Positions 25,544 to 35,339 of a DNA stretch of 52,554 bases are shown one piece after another (the first letter of the stretch is position 1; every line of letters starts with the position of its first letter). The notes beneath the pieces are model-generated. The model did not search any database and was not told where the DNA came from. It saw only the letters and a list, made by a program, of their open reading frames with translations. The DNA is from Caedibacter sp. 37-49. GTDB taxonomy: Bacteria > Pseudomonadota > Alphaproteobacteria > Caedimonadales > Caedimonadaceae. A program made the translations under genes and the position numbers. The DNA is taken from the NCBI GenBank assembly GCA_001898725.1, contig MKUV01000008.1, positions 106,211-158,764 on the forward strand, written 5' to 3'.

Positions 25544-26899
25544 ATGTCAAGGAAGCTTTTTGGAACTGATGGCGTACGAGGAACAGCGAATGTTGAACCA
25601 ATGACGCCTGAAACAATCATGCGCTTAGCCATTGCCGCAGGGAAGTACTTTAAAAAAGGAGCGACGCATCCAAAAGTTGTTATTGGAAAAGATACCAGGC
25701 TTTCTGGCTATATGGTCGAACCTGCCCTCACTTCAGGCTTTATTGCTGTGGGAATGGACGTCACTCTAGTAGGACCAATTCCAACACCAGCTATTTCGAT
25801 GTTAGTCCGCTCTTTCAGGGCAGATCTTGGGGTTGTTATCTCAGCGTCTCACAATCCTTACCATGACAATGGAATTAAACTGTTTGACCGAGAAGGTTAT
25901 AAGCTAAGTGATGAAGTAGAAAAACAAATAGAAGCAAAAGTTTTCTCAAAATCGCTTGATGGCCTTGTTCGTCCAAGTGATCTTGGTCGTGCAAAAAGGT
26001 TAGAAGATGCGACCGGCCGATACATTGAATTTGTCAAAAATACTTTTCCTAAGAACAGGCGGCTTGATGGTCTTCGGATTGTTATCGATTGTGCGCATGG
26101 TGCTGCCTATAAAGTAGCACCTACTGTTTTATGGGAGCTTGGTGCTGAAATTATCCCTCTTGGTGTTTATCCAGATGGTACAAATATAAATAAAGATGTA
26201 GGGGCAACGTCTATTGAAGCAGCAAGACAAGCCGTTTTAGAATATAGGGCTGATCTTGGTATTGCTCTTGATGGGGATGCCGATAGAGTCGTAATGATAG
26301 ACGAAAAAGGTGGAATTATTGATGGAGATCAGCTTTTAGCTCTTATTGCAAACACATGGAATGAATCCGGCCTTTTAAAAGGAAAGGCTGTTGTTGGCAC
26401 TGTTATGGCAAACCTTGGATTTGAAAGATTTCTTGAAAGTAAAAGATTAAAATTAATTCGTACGCCTGTTGGTGATCGTTATGTCTCCGAATCCATGCGC
26501 GCAAATGCATGTAATGTTGGTGGGGAACAATCTGGGCATATTATCCTAAGCGATTATGCTCGAACAGGAGATGGTCTTGTAGCTGCGCTTCAAGCACTAT
26601 CTATGATTATTGCCTCTAATAAACCAGCCAGTAAAATCATGCGCGTCTTTGAACCTGTGCCACAAGTGCTAAAAAGCTTTAAAATTAATAATAGCTCGCT
26701 ATTAGAGGATGAAAAAGTAATTGCAGCAATCACTAAAGCCGAAGCTAAGCTTGGTAGTTCAGGAATGCTTTTGGTTCGTAAATCAGGAACTGAATCGCTT
26801 GTGCGTTTAATGGCGCAAAGTGATAATGAACATCTTCTTAAAGAGATTTTAAATGATCTTGTAGAAGTTATACATAAGAGAGACGCAAGTAACGTATAA
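25544..26899 (+). CDS. glmM: Phosphoglucosamine mutase GlmM
   Basis: 451 residues, as usual. KLFGTDGVRGTAN opens it; the phospho-serine is Ser102 in VISASHNPYHDNG; the metal loop DGDADRVVM lies near residue 243; GGEQSGHIILSDYARTGDG is the sugar loop; RKSGTESLVRLM is the phosphate-binding C-terminal motif. It turns glucosamine-6-phosphate into glucosamine-1-phosphate for peptidoglycan and LPS. All catalytic motifs are intact. A folP or ftsH neighbour, frequent in other genomes, is not present. Confidence 0.96.
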   Translation: MSRKLFGTDGVRGTANVEPMTPETIMRLAIAAGKYFKKGATHPKVVIGKDTRLSGYMVEPALTSGFIAVGMDVTLVGPIPTPAISMLVRSFRADLGVVISASHNPYHDNGIKLFDREGYKLSDEVEKQIEAKVFSKSLDGLVRPSDLGRAKRLEDATGRYIEFVKNTFPKNRRLDGLRIVIDCAHGAAYKVAPTVLWELGAEIIPLGVYPDGTNINKDVGATSIEAARQAVLEYRADLGIALDGDADRVVMIDEKGGIIDGDQLLALIANTWNESGLLKGKAVVGTVMANLGFERFLESKRLKLIRTPVGDRYVSESMRANACNVGGEQSGHIILSDYARTGDGLVAALQALSMIIASNKPASKIMRVFEPVPQVLKSFKINNSSLLEDEKVIAAITKAEAKLGSSGMLLVRKSGTESLVRLMAQSDNEHLLKEILNDLVEVIHKRDASNV

Positions 26900-26964
26900 T
26901 ACGACAAAAGCGCGCCTTACAGAAACTCCTTGTGTTCACTTAGATATGACAAATAGATTCTCTT

Positions 26965-27759
26965 TTAATAAGAAATTATTTGTTGAACAGTTCTTTTAAC
27001 ATCTTCTGCAGCAGGTGCTGTAGGATGGCACGTTAAAATAGGCGTTTGCATACAAATACTTGTCCTTACTAAAGGATCTCTTCTTATAATGCCTAATAAA
27101 TTAGGTGTTACTTTTAAAAACTTTTCACATACTTGTTGAATAGTTCCATATGTCCGCTTTCCAGCTTCTAATGTTTCTGCTTGGTTAATGATTATATTCA
27201 TCGGAAGTTTATTCTCACGCCCATGCATTACTTTTATAAAAGCATAAGCGTCCATTAAGGATGTCGGCTCATCTGTAATAACCACAATACATTGTCCAGC
27301 AATCTGCAGAAGACTTTGAATGGTTGGCCCTATTCCAGCGCCTAAATCAACAAGCACAACATCATAGTCGAGCGCTAACTTTTTAAGTTGATCTTTTAAA
27401 AACACTAAGCTTTGAAAAGGAAGCGTTGCTAAAGTGCCACTTCCAGAACGACCCGCAATAACATCAAATCTACCTTGTGAACAAGGAATAATCACTTGTT
27501 TAAGATCAATATGGTTTACAAGACTTGTTGTAAGATCCTTTTCCGGTGTTAAACCTAATTGAATATCAATATTGGCCAGCCCAAGATCCCCATCACACAA
27601 AAGAACTTTTCTTCCTTGTTGCGCAAGAGCATGTGAAAAAGTAATAGAAAACCATGTTTTCCCAACACCGCCCTTTCCTGAAGCAATAAAATAAATATTT
27701 TTGGGTGTTACTTGTTGTTCTAGGTTAGGATCTTTTAAATCCATTTTTAACATATTCAA
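26965..27759 (-). CDS. flhG: MinD-like ATPase FlhG (flagellar number regulator)
   Basis: 264 residues. The deviant Walker A is ASGKGGVGKTWFSI and the switch region LLCDGDLGLANIDIQLGLTPE is typical of FlhG/YlxH, followed by VLVDLGAGIG (the usual DTGAGI has Leu here). It overlaps flhF by 4 bases at the start (ATGA type), the normal flhF-flhG pairing. FlhG with FlhF controls the site and number of flagella. A general MinD is excluded by the flagellar neighbours and the NIDIQLGL motif. The C-terminal amphipathic membrane helix is not obvious. Confidence 0.88.
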   Translation of the reverse strand: MNMLKMDLKDPNLEQQVTPKNIYFIASGKGGVGKTWFSITFSHALAQQGRKVLLCDGDLGLANIDIQLGLTPEKDLTTSLVNHIDLKQVIIPCSQGRFDVIAGRSGSGTLATLPFQSLVFLKDQLKKLALDYDVVLVDLGAGIGPTIQSLLQIAGQCIVVITDEPTSLMDAYAFIKVMHGRENKLPMNIIINQAETLEAGKRTYGTIQQVCEKFLKVTPNLLGIIRRDPLVRTSICMQTPILTCHPTAPAAEDVKRTVQQIISY

Positions 27760-28757
27760 CCTCTTAACTCCTTTGTTACTTCTTCAAAAACAAAATGTGG
27801 TGTTTCATTGATATTTTGAAATTTGGTTAAAAGTTCTGACAGTAACTTAGAATCGCCTGCTTTTAAACGAGACCCCAATTCTGGTCCGGAACTTATATGG
27901 GCTAAAGAAAATTGGCCTTCATAAAGTGAGGCCATGAGAGCTCCATACCGATGAGTTGTATCCGCCCTTGTCAAAATGATTCTTTTTACCCCAAGACCTT
28001 TATACAGACCTAAGCAATCAGTGATTTCTAAAGGATCCAGACCCGCAGGAAACGTAAGAACTGCTTCTCCATCCAAACACTCTATCGCTTCTGTTAAGAA
28101 ATGAAGTTCATCCTGACGATAGGGATTAATTCCTGGAGTATCAACCAAGATGTATGTATTAACAGGCGATTCATTTAATACTTTTTTAAGTTGTTTGATA
28201 TTTTCGACAGCATGCAAAGGAAGCCCTAGAGCCTTCATATAAACTTCAAGTTGTGTAATCGCCCCCGCCTTAAAACAATCAAGCGTAATTACAAAAGGCT
28301 CAAATCCTGACATGACATATTCAGAAGCAAGCTTAGCAATTGTTACACTTTTCCCAGCACCAGAGGGTCCTAGCAGAGCTAACCGAGCGAGAGGAAGAAA
28401 TTTACCACTTTGGTTGATAAGTGGTTTAAAATTAAAGATTTTTTCAAGTATATCTTCAAAAGGTTTATTTGGTTCTTTCTCTAATGAAATCGAAATAGAG
28501 TCTATAAGGTTCTCTTGAATGTTTTCAGGGACACGATGGTACTCAAAAACACGACAAAAATTACTCAAGAGATCAAACGGCTCGTTCATCACAGGGTTAC
28601 TAAGATTAAAATCATCTTGACGCTCTAAAGCAGCTGTCACACAAACTTCATTATCTTCTTCAAGCGTTGATAATATAATTGCTTCTTGCCCGAATTCTTT
28701 CTCGACTTCTTGCAAAGCTTCAGTAATTGATGATGCCCTAAATGTCTTAAGACGCAT
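27756..28757 (-). CDS. flhF: SRP-type GTPase FlhF, divergent
   Basis: 333 residues. MRLKTFRASSITEALQEVEK is the B-domain start of FlhF, with the GPSGAGKS P-loop at 130-137, LDCFKAGAITQLEVYMKALG, VDTPGINPYR and LTRADTTHRYG. Compared with the SRP GTPases, the DTYR motif reads DCFK, the DTAGR switch motif reads DTPGI and TKxD reads TRAD. The P-loop has Ser where GPTGVGKT has Thr. It places the flagellar basal body, acting with FlhG, which follows with a 4-base overlap. The altered motifs suggest a weaker or altered GTPase. The gene begins 108 bases after the fliN stop on the same strand. Confidence 0.87.
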   Translation of the reverse strand: MRLKTFRASSITEALQEVEKEFGQEAIILSTLEEDNEVCVTAALERQDDFNLSNPVMNEPFDLLSNFCRVFEYHRVPENIQENLIDSISISLEKEPNKPFEDILEKIFNFKPLINQSGKFLPLARLALLGPSGAGKSVTIAKLASEYVMSGFEPFVITLDCFKAGAITQLEVYMKALGLPLHAVENIKQLKKVLNESPVNTYILVDTPGINPYRQDELHFLTEAIECLDGEAVLTFPAGLDPLEITDCLGLYKGLGVKRIILTRADTTHRYGALMASLYEGQFSLAHISSGPELGSRLKAGDSKLLSELLTKFQNINETPHFVFEEVTKELRG

Positions 28758-28865
28758 CTTTTTCTCCCCTATTATTCTAGCTCTCTATACTCATTATTCT
28801 AATTTCACTGTTTAAGAAGAATCTTATGATCTATAGAGTGATTAAAATCTTAAACTTGAGTATAT

Positions 28866-29234
28866 TTAACTTCTTTCAATTTTAATAATTTCAGTAATTG
28901 TAATTCCAAGGCGATCCTCTATCAAGACTACATTACCACGAGCAAGTAATTGATTATTTAAATAAATTTCTATTGGTTCCCCAATTTTGCGATCCAACTC
29001 AATCACACTTCCTGGCACAATATTTAAAAGCTGTTTAATAGGAATCTGAGCACGCCCAAGAACGGCAGAAATTTGAAGAGGAACGTCATATAACGCTTTC
29101 AAATTAGCCAAAGGTTGAGAACTCGCTTCTGCTTCAGAAGATGATTTTACAAAGACATCATTTAATGGCTTGAATTCAGAGTTACTTGTAAAATCATTTT
29201 CGATCGATATTTTTCTTTGATTGCTGCTGCTCAT
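28866..29234 (-). CDS. fliN: Flagellar C-ring protein FliN
   Basis: 122 residues. The C-terminal 78 residues are the SpoA/FliN domain (LYDVPLQISAVLGRAQIPIK, then GSVIELDRKIGEPIEIYLNN and ARGNVVLIEDRLGITITEI). The first 40 residues are polar and likely disordered. FliN binds FliM and FliG to build the switch complex at the cytoplasmic side of the flagellar motor. FliM, its usual partner, is not in this window. Confidence 0.92.
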   Translation of the reverse strand: MSSSNQRKISIENDFTSNSEFKPLNDVFVKSSSEAEASSQPLANLKALYDVPLQISAVLGRAQIPIKQLLNIVPGSVIELDRKIGEPIEIYLNNQLLARGNVVLIEDRLGITITEIIKIERS

Positions 29235-29357
29235 CCATTCCCCTCTAATAGGATGCTGACCCCTTTTTATGACAAACTTTTAATTTATAAAATGTCACTT
29301 GTAAATCTATAGTATCGATAAATGAGTTTGTAGAACGATAACTAAAATCTCACACAT

Positions 29358-30386
29358 TTAAACTTTTTTATTCACAAGTGATTTATTAAGATAAATTTCA
29401 TTCTTTCTAATTAGTTCCTTTGCTTGGCTCACAATCTCTTGTTGAGCTTCATAAACATTTCGGATTTTAACCCTATCTAAAGCTGCTATCTCATCTTTCA
29501 AAAGCTTAGCTGCTCGCTCAGGCATGTTACGAAAGAAGATTTCTTTTAAAGATTCACTTCCTCCTTTTAAAGCAACCACAAGATTATTTTTATCGACACT
29601 CTCTAGAACCTTTTTAATCCCGCTTCCCTCAATATACTTTAAGTCTTCAATTGTTAGAATACGTTCTTTGACGCGTTTAGCAGCTTCTAAGTTTTTTAAT
29701 TCAAGCTTCTGCATAAACTTTATCTCACTTTTTGAATCAAAAGTATTAAATATATCCGCCATATGAGCCGCAGAATCTTGCGGTATTATCAGAGGAGAAG
29801 CATTTTTAAGTTCAGACTTAAGCGTACTCTCGATTTCATTCAGTACTTCTTGCTGAACACTCCCCATAGTTAGCATTCTATCCATAACTTCAATAACTAA
29901 GTCTTCAGAAAATTCCATAAAAACTTCCGCGGCTTTCTGAGGGATAATCTTACTTAAGATAAGCGCAATTGTTTGTGGACGTTCATGTTGAAGAAAGTTT
30001 GCTAGAGTAGATGGGTGAATGTCTTCTAGAATCTTTGATAGGCTATCATTTTGATTTTCTTGTTGGATCGCGTTACTGTCGCCCTTCTGTAACGAACGAA
30101 ATAACTTTTTTAAAATTTCTTCTGAATTTTCAGAAATCTCTCGTTTCTTAATCAGCTTTTCTACTTCAGTGGCAAATTCTGAATAGAGGGTCTCAAGTTC
30201 AGATATTTTTAGAGGGCTCAATGCTTGCATCTGCTGCAATATAATGTCTCGTTCGTCATCATTAAATCTTGTTAAAACTTTTTCAACAGCTTTTTGCGGA
30301 AATGAATGTAAGAGAAGAGCTATTTTATCAAGAGATGGTAACTTAGATGTAATTACTGTTGTTTCTATTGTTTTCTCAGCCACCAT
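29358..30386 (-). CDS. fliG: Flagellar motor switch protein FliG
   Basis: 342 residues (usual about 330). It has an N-terminal FliF-binding domain (KIALLLHSFPQKAVEKVLTR), a middle domain with the EHPQT-like HERPQTIALIL at about residue 133 and a C-terminal domain ending in ERAAKLLKDEIAALDRVKIR. The charged residues that meet the stator (Arg then Asp-Glu) are kept. FliG couples proton flow to rotation. It starts 4 bases after fliF ends, so both are coupled. A FliH gene, often next in alphaproteobacterial operons, is not found in the 123 bases before fliN. Confidence 0.93.
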   Translation of the reverse strand: MVAEKTIETTVITSKLPSLDKIALLLHSFPQKAVEKVLTRFNDDERDIILQQMQALSPLKISELETLYSEFATEVEKLIKKREISENSEEILKKLFRSLQKGDSNAIQQENQNDSLSKILEDIHPSTLANFLQHERPQTIALILSKIIPQKAAEVFMEFSEDLVIEVMDRMLTMGSVQQEVLNEIESTLKSELKNASPLIIPQDSAAHMADIFNTFDSKSEIKFMQKLELKNLEAAKRVKERILTIEDLKYIEGSGIKKVLESVDKNNLVVALKGGSESLKEIFFRNMPERAAKLLKDEIAALDRVKIRNVYEAQQEIVSQAKELIRKNEIYLNKSLVNKKV

Positions 30387-30390
30387 CTTT

Positions 30391-31926
30391 TTATTTTCCT
30401 TCCTGCAACCACCCTCGAAGCACAGTTATCGCTTCTTCAAAGTGAGTATCAAGAATATCTTTGATTTTTTGTTGAGGCAACTCATTTACTGTTTCTGATA
30501 CTTCTTTATTTAGCTCATAAATAGATTGTTTGTCCAAGCTTTTAGAAACCTGAGCAGAATTTAATCCTACTTGTGAAGAAGATTTCTGAGAAAAAATTTC
30601 ATCCACATCTGATTTATTTTTTTTAAAAGAAAACCGAAATCCTATTGGCTTTATAATAATCATAATACCCAGCAAAGTTGCTATAATAAAAATTAAGAGT
30701 TCTGCAAATCGTAATAACTCTGAGTGTTTAAAAGCAATAATAGACTCAGAATAATCGGTCGTATGAACCTTTTTCTTCTCAACCTTAGCAAAAGGCATGT
30801 TTATAACTTCTAATTGATCTTTTCTGTCAGCATTAAATCCAATTGCAGAGGCTATAAGTTTCTTTAATTTATCCATTTCCTCTTGGGATCTTGGTTGATA
30901 AACTTCTTCTCCTTGATCATTGAGAAGATAGTGCCCATCCACAACAACAGCTACAGAAAGACGTCTTATACTTCCGGATTCTTTCGATTGCTTTTGAACA
31001 AGCTTTGAAACTTCATAGCTAATATTTTCTTCAGTTAAGTCATGAGGCTCTTTGGATTTTCTAATAATTTTACGCGACCTCTCAACTTGTCCTTGAGGAT
31101 CATAGCGTTCCTCTTCTTGTGAAAAACGGTCTATGTCAATTTCAGCTGTCACTTCAGCTCTTACCTTTTCAGGTCCCACATACTTGCTTACAAGACCTTC
31201 TATCATTTGAGCTGTTCTTGTTTCATAAGCCATACGCGTTTCTTCAATATTCGTTTGATGTTGAGAATCCATTTCTGCATCGCTTTTAGCTAATAGATTC
31301 CCTTGATCATCAATAATTGCCACGGCATCAGCTATAAGTCCTGGCACTGCTGAAGCAACCAGGTGTTGAATCGCAAACACTTTAGATTGATTTAGTTTTT
31401 TTGAACGACGCATATGAAGAACAATTGATGCACTTGGCTGTTGATGCTCTTTTATGAATAATTCGCGTTTTGGAAGTACTAAATGTACCCTTGCTGATAC
31501 GACACCTTCTAAGGATGATATGGTACGTGCAAGCTCACCTTCTAAAGCACGCAGATGCTTTATGTCATGCATATAACTTGAATCGGCGTTGACTTCATTT
31601 TGATCAAAGATTTCATAGCCGACAATGCCTCCTTTAGGAAGCCCTGCTTCAGCCATCTCCATTCGCAAGCGGGAAACCTTTTCAATAGGAACATGTACTT
31701 GTGTTCCTTCAGCCTTGATCTCGAGTGGAATTCCTTTTTTTTCAAGACGTGCAACGATGCGGCTTGCATCCGCTAGCTCTAAATCTGAATACAAAAGAGC
31801 CATAGGAGACGATGAAGGCTTAATCACAAAATAATATAAACTGAAAAGTCCTAAGACGATCATAAAGACAAGAAGAGCCCGTTGCGGAGTTTCCCAACTT
31901 CTTATAGTCTTCGCTATCCGCTCCAC
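30391..31926 (-). CDS. fliF: Flagellar MS-ring protein FliF
   Basis: 511 residues (family 540-580, slightly short). It has an N-terminal membrane helix (ALLVFMIVLGLFSLYYFVI, about 17-36), the ring-building region with LYSDLELADASRIVARLEKKG and GIVGYEIFDQNEV, LARTISSLEGVVSARVHLVLP and a C-terminal membrane helix (LLIFIIATLLGIMIII, about 431-447). A short cytoplasmic tail with FliG-binding character follows (LNKEVSETVNELPQQKIKDI). It forms the base of the flagellum in the inner membrane. First gene of the local fliF-fliG-fliN-flhF-flhG block, with 197 bases of AT-rich leader before it. Confidence 0.94.
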   Translation of the reverse strand: MERIAKTIRSWETPQRALLVFMIVLGLFSLYYFVIKPSSSPMALLYSDLELADASRIVARLEKKGIPLEIKAEGTQVHVPIEKVSRLRMEMAEAGLPKGGIVGYEIFDQNEVNADSSYMHDIKHLRALEGELARTISSLEGVVSARVHLVLPKRELFIKEHQQPSASIVLHMRRSKKLNQSKVFAIQHLVASAVPGLIADAVAIIDDQGNLLAKSDAEMDSQHQTNIEETRMAYETRTAQMIEGLVSKYVGPEKVRAEVTAEIDIDRFSQEEERYDPQGQVERSRKIIRKSKEPHDLTEENISYEVSKLVQKQSKESGSIRRLSVAVVVDGHYLLNDQGEEVYQPRSQEEMDKLKKLIASAIGFNADRKDQLEVINMPFAKVEKKKVHTTDYSESIIAFKHSELLRFAELLIFIIATLLGIMIIIKPIGFRFSFKKNKSDVDEIFSQKSSSQVGLNSAQVSKSLDKQSIYELNKEVSETVNELPQQKIKDILDTHFEEAITVLRGWLQEGK

Positions 31927-32123
31927 AACAAAATCTCCTTAAAGTTAAAATTGTCGATTAGCTCTAAACATTAAAGGTTAATAATTTATTAATAAAGAAA
32001 GATTTTTAAGACATAAACAATTTTTTTTATGATTAGAAATTATGATGTTTTAAAAAAGCCAAAAAATCTTTCCGAAAGTCTAAAAAAGAAAAGCGTTAAT
32101 AAATGCAAAAAATGGGGTAGAAC

Positions 32124-33563
32124 CTAATCTTCGCCTTGGGCTTTTGTAAAGCCTATACGTTCTCCGAAAATTGTAAGTTTTTCTAAATGCATCCAGGTAT
32201 AAGAAAGACTTACTTTTTCAAGCAAACGACAAATTAATTGATCAGTCATATCAACTTGCTTTTCCGACATGAAACGGCAGCTCCAGAGATCAACAACATC
32301 TAATGATGTTCCCGTGCTTGGATATACTTTTACCCCACGATTAGAAATCATTTTAAGCATAATGGGTAAGCCTGAGACGATTTCTTCTAAGCTTTTGCCA
32401 AGATCTTCTGCGTTCGAATTAGATTGAATAAAAAGGTCAATGCCGACAACTTTAGAGCTAGCCTTCACAATTTCTGGTGCCCGAGAAATTACTGGCATTT
32501 TAAGGGGAGTATAATTTCTGGCTTTCCAGAATGTAGATTTTTTCCCTAAGTTCTTAATAATTTCTTCACAATACGCTGTTGTTGAAGCAGCATCTTGTTT
32601 TCCTATAACATCTCTTGTTAAAGCTTGTCCTTCTTGAAGCGTGACTAAGATAGCTTGTTCAATTGTATTAGCCGCCTCAAACTCACCTAGATATCTTAAC
32701 ATCATTAAACTGGAAAGAATAACGGCCGTAGGATTAATTGTATTTTGTCCTGCATACTTAGGTGCTGAACCATGAACAGCCTCAAAAATAGCAACATCAT
32801 TTCCTAGATTCGCGCCTGGCGCAAATCCCAGCCCGCCAATTAAGCCTGAACCTAAATCACTTAAAATATCGCCATTCATATTTGTTGTAACGATGACATC
32901 AAATGATTCAGGTGTTTTAACTAATTGATGGGCACAATTATCAACAATAATGTGGTGAGCTTCTATGGTTGGATATTCTTTAGAAATATCTTCAAAAGTT
33001 TGCTTTAGCATTCCTTCCGAGAACTTCATAATATTGGCTTTTGTTGCACAATGAACTTTTTTACGACCTTCGGAAAGAGCAAGTTCGAACGCAACGCGCA
33101 CGATTTTTTCGCATCCTTTTCGCGTGATGAGTTTAAGCGTTTGAGCAACTCCCGGCGTCTGCATGTATTCAATGCCAGCATAAAGATCTTCAACATTCTC
33201 ACGTACAATAACAAAGTCTATTTCACGTCCTTGATAAGGGCTTGGAATATTTGGAAATTCGCGAATTGGACGAATATTGGCATAAGTTTCAAATAATTTT
33301 CTTAACGTGACGTTTGCACTTTTTTCCCCAAAACCGACAGGTGTTTCAAGGGGACCTTTAAGAACAACGCGATTACGTTTAATAGAGTTAATTGTTTCTT
33401 CAGGAACACCTGTTGCAAGCCCTTGCTTAAAAACAACAGAACCAGCTAAACATTCTTCCCATTCAATATTAACACCTGTGGCGTCAATAATCTTACGTGC
33501 TGCATTGGTAACTTCTGTCCCAATCCCATCACCAGGGATAAATGTAACTACATGTTTTGTCAT
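32124..33563 (-). CDS. icd: Isocitrate dehydrogenase, large C-terminally extended type
   Basis: 479 residues from MTKHVVTFIPGDGIG; the codon series before it (TTG at 33587) lies over the sppA stop and is not needed. Motifs: IPGDGIGTEV, KGPLETPVGFGEKSANVTLRK (Ser of the isocitrate site), NANIRP-like YANIRPIREFP, the active Tyr/Lys pair near DLYAGIEY and ATKANIMKFSEGM, DILSDLGSGLIGGLGFAPGAN, and VHGSAPKYAGQNTINPTAV. Lys-Tyr after HGSAP favours NADP over NAD. The C-terminal domain of about 130 residues after the core is like that of the Thermus/Rickettsia form. It makes 2-oxoglutarate in the TCA cycle. It begins 10 bases after sppA. Confidence 0.92.
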   Translation of the reverse strand: MTKHVVTFIPGDGIGTEVTNAARKIIDATGVNIEWEECLAGSVVFKQGLATGVPEETINSIKRNRVVLKGPLETPVGFGEKSANVTLRKLFETYANIRPIREFPNIPSPYQGREIDFVIVRENVEDLYAGIEYMQTPGVAQTLKLITRKGCEKIVRVAFELALSEGRKKVHCATKANIMKFSEGMLKQTFEDISKEYPTIEAHHIIVDNCAHQLVKTPESFDVIVTTNMNGDILSDLGSGLIGGLGFAPGANLGNDVAIFEAVHGSAPKYAGQNTINPTAVILSSLMMLRYLGEFEAANTIEQAILVTLQEGQALTRDVIGKQDAASTTAYCEEIIKNLGKKSTFWKARNYTPLKMPVISRAPEIVKASSKVVGIDLFIQSNSNAEDLGKSLEEIVSGLPIMLKMISNRGVKVYPSTGTSLDVVDLWSCRFMSEKQVDMTDQLICRLLEKVSLSYTWMHLEKLTIFGERIGFTKAQGED

Positions 33564-33573
33564 AGTATCTTTC

Positions 33574-35328
33574 TTAATTTCCCTCAAATTCAGAAGCCGT
33601 TGACGAATATAAACAAGTCCCCATAAAAACTTTAAAACTGCTTACAAAGCTTTTCAACAAACTATTGAGGCTTCCTTGAACAGAGAGAGTTAGAGATTCT
33701 CCTGTTAAAATTAGCTTTAATTTTCCTAGCAAACTAAGTTCTCGAGGGAATACTTCAAGTATCACGGCTTCACCCTCTTTAAATCCAGCCTGTTGTTTAG
33801 CAATATTAACGGCAACTTCCATATCTCCTAAAATATCAACTAACCCTTTTTTAAGCGCCTCATCTCCAGTCCATACATGACCTTGCGCTATTTTATGAAC
33901 TTCATTAAGAGGAATGTTACGCGCCTTAGAAACACGTTGCATAAAAACTTCATAAATTTGGTCTAAGGAGCCATTCATAGATTTTAGTTCTTCTGTCGAA
34001 TATTCTTTAACACTCTCCCACATAAGCGCTTTTTGACCTACTTTTACACCTTGCCAATTTATTTTTAATTTCTTCCATAAGGAATCGGTCACAAGCTTGC
34101 CTCCATAAACACCAATAGACCCCGTAACAGTCGCAGGGTTTGCAACAATCTTTTGTGCAGGAAGGGCGACCATATAGCCGCCAGAAGCAGCGACATTTCC
34201 CATAGACGCAATGACAGGAATTCCTTTAGCTTTTGCGCGTTCAACAGCGCCCCAAATTGTATCCGAAGCAATAGCCGATCCCCCAGGACTATCAATTCTA
34301 AAGACAATGGCTTTTACGTGAGGATCTTTAAGAGCATCTTCAAACGCTTTACGAATTTCTTCAGCATTTGCAATAGATTCAAGAGAAAGAGGATTGATAC
34401 CATCTGATGAACGCATTATAGCGCCAACTGCATAAATAACGGCTATTTTCTTATTTCCTTTTATTTTTGGAAGTGTCGAAGCATACTGTTTAATTGAGAT
34501 AAATTTTAGAGATGGTTTTGCTTTTGCGCGAAGAGAAGCATAGAGTTCTTCAATAAAGCCAGTATGATCAACTAACTTCATTTCTTTAGCCATTTGTGCG
34601 TTAAAGATAGGCGCAAGATGAATGTACTTTTCCAATTGATCTTGGTTTAATTTCCTATCTGCAGCCACATCTTTGATAAACTGTTTGAGTCTTAGGCTTA
34701 AAATATTCTCTAAATCTTCACGATTTTGAGGCGAAAGCCCCTCATGTGTTAGGAAATTCATGGCTGTTTTATACTCTTCACGCCTGAGAATATGAGCTTT
34801 AACACCATATTCATCTAAAAATTTTCGCAAGAAGGGAATTTCAACACCAAAACCTGTAATATTTAAAGAACCAAGAGGTTGCAGCCAAATCTCTTGGCAA
34901 GCTGAAGCTAAATAATATGACGACATACCTGAGCTATTCTCGCCAAAAGTATCACTATGTACGACGACATGCTTGCCCTTAGAGACAAGCTTTTTCAAAG
35001 CATTGCGAAGCTCTTGAACATGTCCTAAACCGATAGGAGATTGTTGATTTAACCTTACAAGAATACCTCGAATCCTGGCATCTCGACTTGCATGGTTAAG
35101 CGTGTCTATTAATGCATGTAAAGTGAGAGGGGGTTTAAAAAAAGATTGAAGATTTTTCGTCGCTCTTTCTTCAAGAGGCCCCTCCAGGAACAATTCTAAA
35201 TAACTATCTTCCGGGATCTTTTGAACTTTAAAAGATACAAAAATAACACCCGCAAGTGTCAGCACAATCGAAAAAAGGGTCATGCTACCCAACAAGAAAA
35301 TCAGTTTAGAAAAGATATTTTTTAGCAT
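33574..35328 (-). CDS. sppA: Signal peptide peptidase SppA, long (67 kDa) type
   Basis: 584 residues from the ATG of MLKNIFSKLIF; a TTG two codons earlier is possible. An N-terminal membrane helix (LGSMTLFSIVLTLAGVIFVS) anchors it in the inner membrane. The two SppA repeats are visible: the first carries the general-base Lys187 in RREEYKTAMNF, the second the nucleophile Ser382 in MGNVAASGGYMVALPA, followed by TGSIGVYGG. This Ser-Lys dyad digests leftover signal peptides in the membrane. It sits between fabI (11 bases) and icd (10 bases), a tight three-gene operon. The length, 580-620 in the long family, fits. Confidence 0.94.
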   Translation of the reverse strand: MLKNIFSKLIFLLGSMTLFSIVLTLAGVIFVSFKVQKIPEDSYLELFLEGPLEERATKNLQSFFKPPLTLHALIDTLNHASRDARIRGILVRLNQQSPIGLGHVQELRNALKKLVSKGKHVVVHSDTFGENSSGMSSYYLASACQEIWLQPLGSLNITGFGVEIPFLRKFLDEYGVKAHILRREEYKTAMNFLTHEGLSPQNREDLENILSLRLKQFIKDVAADRKLNQDQLEKYIHLAPIFNAQMAKEMKLVDHTGFIEELYASLRAKAKPSLKFISIKQYASTLPKIKGNKKIAVIYAVGAIMRSSDGINPLSLESIANAEEIRKAFEDALKDPHVKAIVFRIDSPGGSAIASDTIWGAVERAKAKGIPVIASMGNVAASGGYMVALPAQKIVANPATVTGSIGVYGGKLVTDSLWKKLKINWQGVKVGQKALMWESVKEYSTEELKSMNGSLDQIYEVFMQRVSKARNIPLNEVHKIAQGHVWTGDEALKKGLVDILGDMEVAVNIAKQQAGFKEGEAVILEVFPRELSLLGKLKLILTGESLTLSVQGSLNSLLKSFVSSFKVFMGTCLYSSTASEFEGN

Positions 35329-35339
35329 TTTCAATGTTA

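Noticed and set aside
32040-32123. Terminator after icd
   Set aside because: Only a CTTT-CGG-AAAG hairpin of 4 bp before a T-run was seen; too weak to list as a terminator.
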